Assembly: GCA_964017045.1 (NCBI GenBank)
Contig: OZ024807.1
Location: forward strand, 13,834,941-13,898,940
DNA: 64,000 bases
Reading direction: 5' to 3'
Source of the DNA: Omphiscola glabra
Taxonomy: Eukaryota; Mollusca; Gastropoda; Lymnaeidae
Shown here: in pieces, positions 60,304 through 64,000 of the stretch
Position numbering within the stretch: position 1 is the first letter of the stretch
How the letters are laid out: the number at the start of each line of letters is the position of its first letter
The notes under the pieces: model-generated
Told to the model about the DNA's origin: nothing
Databases searched by the model: none
The model's input: only the letters and a program-made list of their open reading frames with translations
Program-made: the position numbers and the translations under genes

Positions 60304-62930
60304 CAGATAAACACAAACTGCCATGATAACTCGACCTGGCGGTGGTGGTAGAGGTGGTGGTGGATGTGGTAGGGTGGTGGTGGGGTGGTGGTCGTTGATG
60401 TGGTGGTGGTGAAGGTGGAGGTGTCGGTGGAGTGGTAGGGGTGGTGGTGGGCTGGTGGTGGTGGGGTGGAGGTGGTGGTGGTGGAGGGGTGGTGGTGGAG
60501 GTAGATGTGGTAGGGTAGCGTTGGGGGTGGTGGTGGAGGTAGCGCTGGCGTTGGTTGTTACCGGCGTGGTAGAGGTGGAGGTGGTAGGAGTGATGGTGGG
60601 GTGGAGGTTGTGGTGGTGGAGGTGGTGGTGAAGGTGGTGGTGGTGAAGGTGGTGGTGGAGGTGTCGGAGGAGTGGTAGAGGTGGTGGTGTGGTAGAGGTG
60701 GTGGAGTGGTGTAGGGGTGTTGGTGGATGTGGTAGGGTGGTGGTGGTGATGGTGTGTGAAGGTCGTGGAGGCGTGGTGTTGTGGTGGTGAAGTGCTGGTG
60801 ATGGGTGGGTGCTAGTGCTGGTTGAGGTGAAGTGGTGGCGGTGGAAGTGGATGTGGTACGGGTGGTAGTGGGGTGGTGGATGTGGTAATGGTGGAGGTGG
60901 TGGAGGTGGTGGTGACGGTGGTAGAGGTGGAGTTGGTGGTAGATGTTGTAGGAGTTGTTGTGTGGGTGATGGTGGAGTGGTGGTGGTGGGGTTGTGGTGG
61001 AAGTGTTGGTGGAGGTGGAAGGGTTTGTGTTGAAGTTGGTGGTGGTGTGGTGTGGTTGATGGTGAAGTGGTGGTGAGGTGGTGGTGGTGGAGGTGGTGGT
61101 AAAGGTGGTGGAGGAAGTGGTGGAAGTGGTGGTGGAGGTGATGGTTGACATGGTGATTTGGGTGGGAGTGATGGTGGAGGTTGTGGTGGATGTGTTGATG
61201 GGAAAGTGATGCATGTTGTGGAGGGTGGTGGAGGTTTTGGTGGGGAAATGATGCGGGACTGTGGATGTTGTGGTGGTAGTAAAAGAGGTGGTGGTAGTAG
61301 TATAAGAGGTGATGGTAGTAGATGTAGTAAAAGCAAAGGACACCCTAACCTAGAAAAGGACACCCCAAACCTAACAAAGGGTAGCCCGGTCACCAGCTAC
61401 TGGTCGCCAGCTCCGGATCACCGGCTACCGTTTGCCAGCTCCCGGGCGCATCCCCCCCACATAAAAAGGACAACCCCAACCAACAAAAGGACACTCCAAA
61501 CCTAACAAAGGACAGCCCAGTCACCAGCTCCCGATCGCCAGCTCCGGATCACCGGCTACCGTTTGCCAGCTCCCGGGCGCCCTCCCCCCCTCCCACATAA
61601 AAAGGACTAACCCCAACCAACAAAAGGACACTCCAAACCTAACAAAGGACAGCCCCGGTCACCAGCTCCCGATCGCCAGTTCCGGATCACTAGCTCCCGT
61701 TTGCCAGCTCTCGGACGCAACTCCGAAAATAAAAAGGACACCCCAAACCCTACAAAAGGCACTCCAAACCTAACAAAGTATAGCCCGGTTACCAGCTCCG
61801 ATTGCTAGCTCTGGGTCGCTAGCTCCCGTTTGCCAGTTCCCGGGCGCCACCCCCAGCAGAAAAAATGACACCACGAACCTAAAAGGAATCCCTAAACAAA
61901 AAAAAAGACACTCCGATCGCAACTTCTGGGTTGCCAGCAACCCAGTTTGCCAGCTCCCGAGAAGCAGCTTCCGGTCACCACCCAACCTAAAAAAGACACC
62001 CCAACATAACATGGATACCCTCAACCTAATAAAGGATACTCCCAACCTAACAAATATACCCCCAAACTAACAAATAGGTGGTGTTGGTAGATGTGGAGTT
62101 GTTGCAGGTGTTGTAGGTGGTGGTAGATGTGGTGTTAGTGGATGTGCTGGTGTGGAAAGTAGTGGGGTGGATGTGCTGATGATGGATGTGGCAGAGGTGG
62201 TGGTGGATGTGGTGGTGGAGAAGATGTTAGGGAAATGATGGTGGTTGTGGATGTGGTGATGGTGATTGTGGTGTTGGAGGTGGGGAACGTGGTGGTGGAG
62301 GTGGTGGTGGAGAAGGTGGTGGATGTAGTGGTGGATGTCATGGTGGAGGTGGTGGTGGAGATGGTGGTGGAGATGGTGGTGGAGATGGTGGTGGATGTGG
62401 TGGTTGAGGTGGTGGGAGCGCATGGTTGAGGTAGTGGTGGATGTGGTGGTGGAGGTAGATGTGGTAGGGTGGGGGTGGTGGTGGAGGTAGCGCTGGTGTT
62501 GAGTGTTACGGGCATGGTAGAGGTGGAGGTGGTACGAGTGATGGTGGGGTGGTGGTGGGGTGGTGGTGGTTGTGGTGAAGGTGGTGGAGGTGGTAGGTGT
62601 GGTAGGGTAGCGGTGGGGGTGGTGGTGGAGGTAGATGTGGTAGGGTAGCGGTGGGGGTGGTGGTGGAGGTAGCGCTGGCGTTGGTTGTTACCTGTGTGGT
62701 AGAGGTGGAGGTGGTAGGAGTGATAGTGGGGTGGTGGTGAAGGTGGTGGTGGGGTGGTGGTGGATGTGGTGATGGAGGAAAAGGTGGTGGAGGTGGTAGG
62801 CATGGTGGTGGGGGTGGTAGGCATGGTGGTGGGGGTGGTGGTTGACGTGGTGGTGGGGTGGTGGTACCTCCGCTCATGTATCAGTACATGCCGCTTCGCA
62901 GTCTGTGCCACTGGTTCATCTGTGCAGCAC
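60304..62930 (-). repeat. Unit 64, large cassette-bearing unit, extended (2627 bp)
   Basis: Same layout as the other large units up to about 62575, then it runs into a nearly complete class B unit end of the unit 6 type (GAGGAAAAGG, two 21-bp motifs). GGTAGGGTAGCGGTGGGGG occurs twice across the join (62603 and 62640). This explains its extra ~250 bp and fits an unequal crossover inside the G/T repeat. Confidence 0.85.
61334..62077 (-). repeat. GC-rich minisatellite cassette 4 (744 bp)
   Basis: Same modules; the first poly-C tract is reduced to 7. The first module has CCGGCTACCG like the second module, suggesting local conversion. Confidence 0.85.
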
Positions 62931-63335
62931 CTATTAGAATGGAAAAAACAACTGATTATATGAATCAATAACTTCAATTGACTGCACTATTTAAAAAATC
63001 TTTCTCAAATCTGTTGCCAGTTTTTGTTTTAGTTAGTTATCCCAAATAATTCCAAACAAAATTAAATCATAACTTTCTTTAGAATCGAGGAACAAAACTA
63101 AATTTGGTATCAATGAATTACATTTTTTAGATCCCATCGAATCAAGCTAAATCTCAAAGTTATAACTTCATTTTGAAAATTGTACCAATTACCTACATAC
63201 ACTACAGTGCTCCCATTTAAATTAATTAACAATGTATGCTATTATTTTAATAAAGTATGACAAACAGTTTGTCTTATAATTATACTTAATTTGATTATAA
63301 CCCAAGATGATCGTTTACAAAAAGAATTGACTTAC

Positions 63336-63880
63336 CAGATAAACACAAACTGCCATGATAACTCGACCTGGCGGTGGTGGTAGAGGTGGTGGTGGATGTG
63401 GTAGGGTGGTGGTCGTTGATGTGGTGGTGGTGAAGGTGGAGGTGGAGGTGGAGTGGTAGGGGTGGTGGTGGGCTGGTGGTGGTGGGGTGGAGGTGGTGGT
63501 GGTGGAGGGGTGGTGGTGGAGGTAGATGTGGTAGGGTAGCAATGGGGGTGGTGGTGGAGGTAGCGCTGGCGTTGGTTGTTACCTGTGTGGTAGGGTAGCG
63601 GTGGGGGTGGTGGTGGAGGTAGCGCTGGCGTTGGTTGTTACCTGTGTGGTAGAGGTGGAGGTGGTAGGAGTGATGGTGGGGTGGTGGTGAAGGTGGTGGT
63701 GGGGTGGTGGTGGATGTGGTGATGGAGGAAAAGGTGGTGGAGGTGGTAGGCATGGTGGTGGGGGTGGTAGGCATGGTGGTGGGGGTGGTGGTTGACGTGG
63801 TGGTGGGGTGGTGGTACCTCCGCTCATGTATCAGTACATGCCGCTTCGCAGTCTGTGCCACTGGTTCATCCGTGCAGCAC
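63336..63880 (-). repeat. Unit 65, class B exon-like domain with 59-bp duplication (545 bp)
   Basis: A 59-bp segment starting GTAGGGTAGC is tandemly duplicated (63531-63589 and 63590-63648), the first copy reading AATGGGGG and the second GGTGGGGG. Length is 2 modulo 3. The spacer to the right runs off the window. Confidence 0.85.
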
Positions 63881-64000
63881 CTATTAGAATGGAAATAACA
63901 ACTGATTATATGAATCAATAACTTCAATTGACTGCTCTATTTAAAAAATCTTTCTCAAATCTGTTGCCAGTTTTTGTTTTAGTTATTTATCCCAAATAAT
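63881..64000 (-). repeat. Partial AT-rich spacer at right edge
   Basis: First 120 bp right of unit 65's acceptor, B-like (ATAACAACTG, GACTGCTC), with a private TTATTTATCCC. The array continues past the window. Confidence 0.85.

Larger units (their letters stand above)
1..64000 (-). repeat. Macrosatellite array of 65 exon-like units
   Basis: The whole window is a head-to-tail array. Each unit is a G/T-rich domain (on +) flanked by a minus-strand donor CTG|GTAAGT at its low-coordinate end and an acceptor TTCCATTCTAATAG| at its high-coordinate end, then an AT-rich spacer of 402-414 bp. Three sequence classes are seen. A has GTCGTCGATG, GGTAAAGGTGG and TACGAGTG on +. B has GTCGTTGATG, GGTAGGGTAGCGG and a TTACCTG or TTACCGG junction. 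C is shorter and has CCAGACAGCTAAGAGAACC near its donor. Order is A B [large] B C B A A B A B C A C A C C B A B C A [large] A B C C A B A B C A B C A B C A B B C A [large] B C A B B C A B C A C C C C A B A B C [large] B. No unique sequence separates units. Confidence 0.95.
1..64000 (-). other. Candidate multi-exon minus-strand transcription unit (repeat-exon RNA)
   Basis: If the conserved signals are used, the array would give a transcript of up to 65 repeated exons of about 410-545 nt, separated by introns of 402-414 nt, all in one orientation. Donor (GTAAGT) and acceptor (pyrimidine tract plus TTCTAATAG) are retained in all units except unit 49, whose donor is lost. No promoter, first exon or last exon is visible, so both ends would lie outside. 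Exon lengths are spread evenly over the three residues modulo 3, which argues for a non-coding product or a decayed coding gene. This is inference; no transcript evidence is available from sequence. Confidence 0.35.

Noticed and set aside
1..64000. CRISPR array
   Set aside because: Units of 0.8-0.9 kb with low-complexity domains and 400-bp spacers that are themselves repeats; nothing like short direct repeats with unique spacers.
1..64000. Transposable element as the unit
   Set aside because: No terminal inverted repeats, target-site duplications, poly-A tails or transposase/reverse-transcriptase homology at unit borders; units are strictly head-to-tail.

Overview
The window is one continuous eukaryotic tandem array with no unique sequence and no recognisable single-copy gene. 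I read 65 repeat units spaced about 0.82-0.95 kb apart (four are much larger). Each unit has a G/T-rich domain (GGT/GTG/TGG on +, so CCA/CAC/ACC on -) of about 410-545 bp and an AT-rich spacer of 402-414 bp. Near-perfect splice signals on the minus strand (CTG|GTAAGT donor; TTCTAATAG| acceptor behind a pyrimidine tract), GT-AG spacers of almost constant length and very low coding density point to a eukaryotic, probably animal, genome. I cannot name the organism.

Read on the minus strand, every unit looks like exon plus intron. Class-specific variants sort 61 ordinary units into A (20), B (21) and C (20). Four large units start at 1898, 21192, 41193 and 60304. Each carries a ~745-bp GC-rich minisatellite cassette (internal period 130-137 bp), and they recur at 19.1-20.0 kb, marking a higher-order repeat. 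A younger trimer (C-A-B, ~2.59 kb) is repeated three times at 30863-38629.

Splice signals are kept in essentially all units (one donor, unit 49, is clearly destroyed), but reading frame is not kept. The 61 exon-like lengths fall 19/23/19 into the three residues modulo 3. Only 14 units are open from acceptor to donor in the frame that the next unit could continue. Class C units create TGA exactly at the predicted junction. The many His/Pro/Thr-rich (minus) and Gly/Val/Trp-rich (plus) ORFs are explained by a triplet repeat that has no stop in any frame. The best reading is a macrosatellite that may be transcribed into a spliced non-coding RNA with repeated exons, or that only carries fossil splice sites of a repeat-exon gene. 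No protein function is assigned.

Units are numbered from the left of the + strand; a minus-strand transcript would run from unit 65 to unit 1. 'Read-through frame' means the one frame in which consecutive A/B units join without a stop (junction codon TG|G, Trp).
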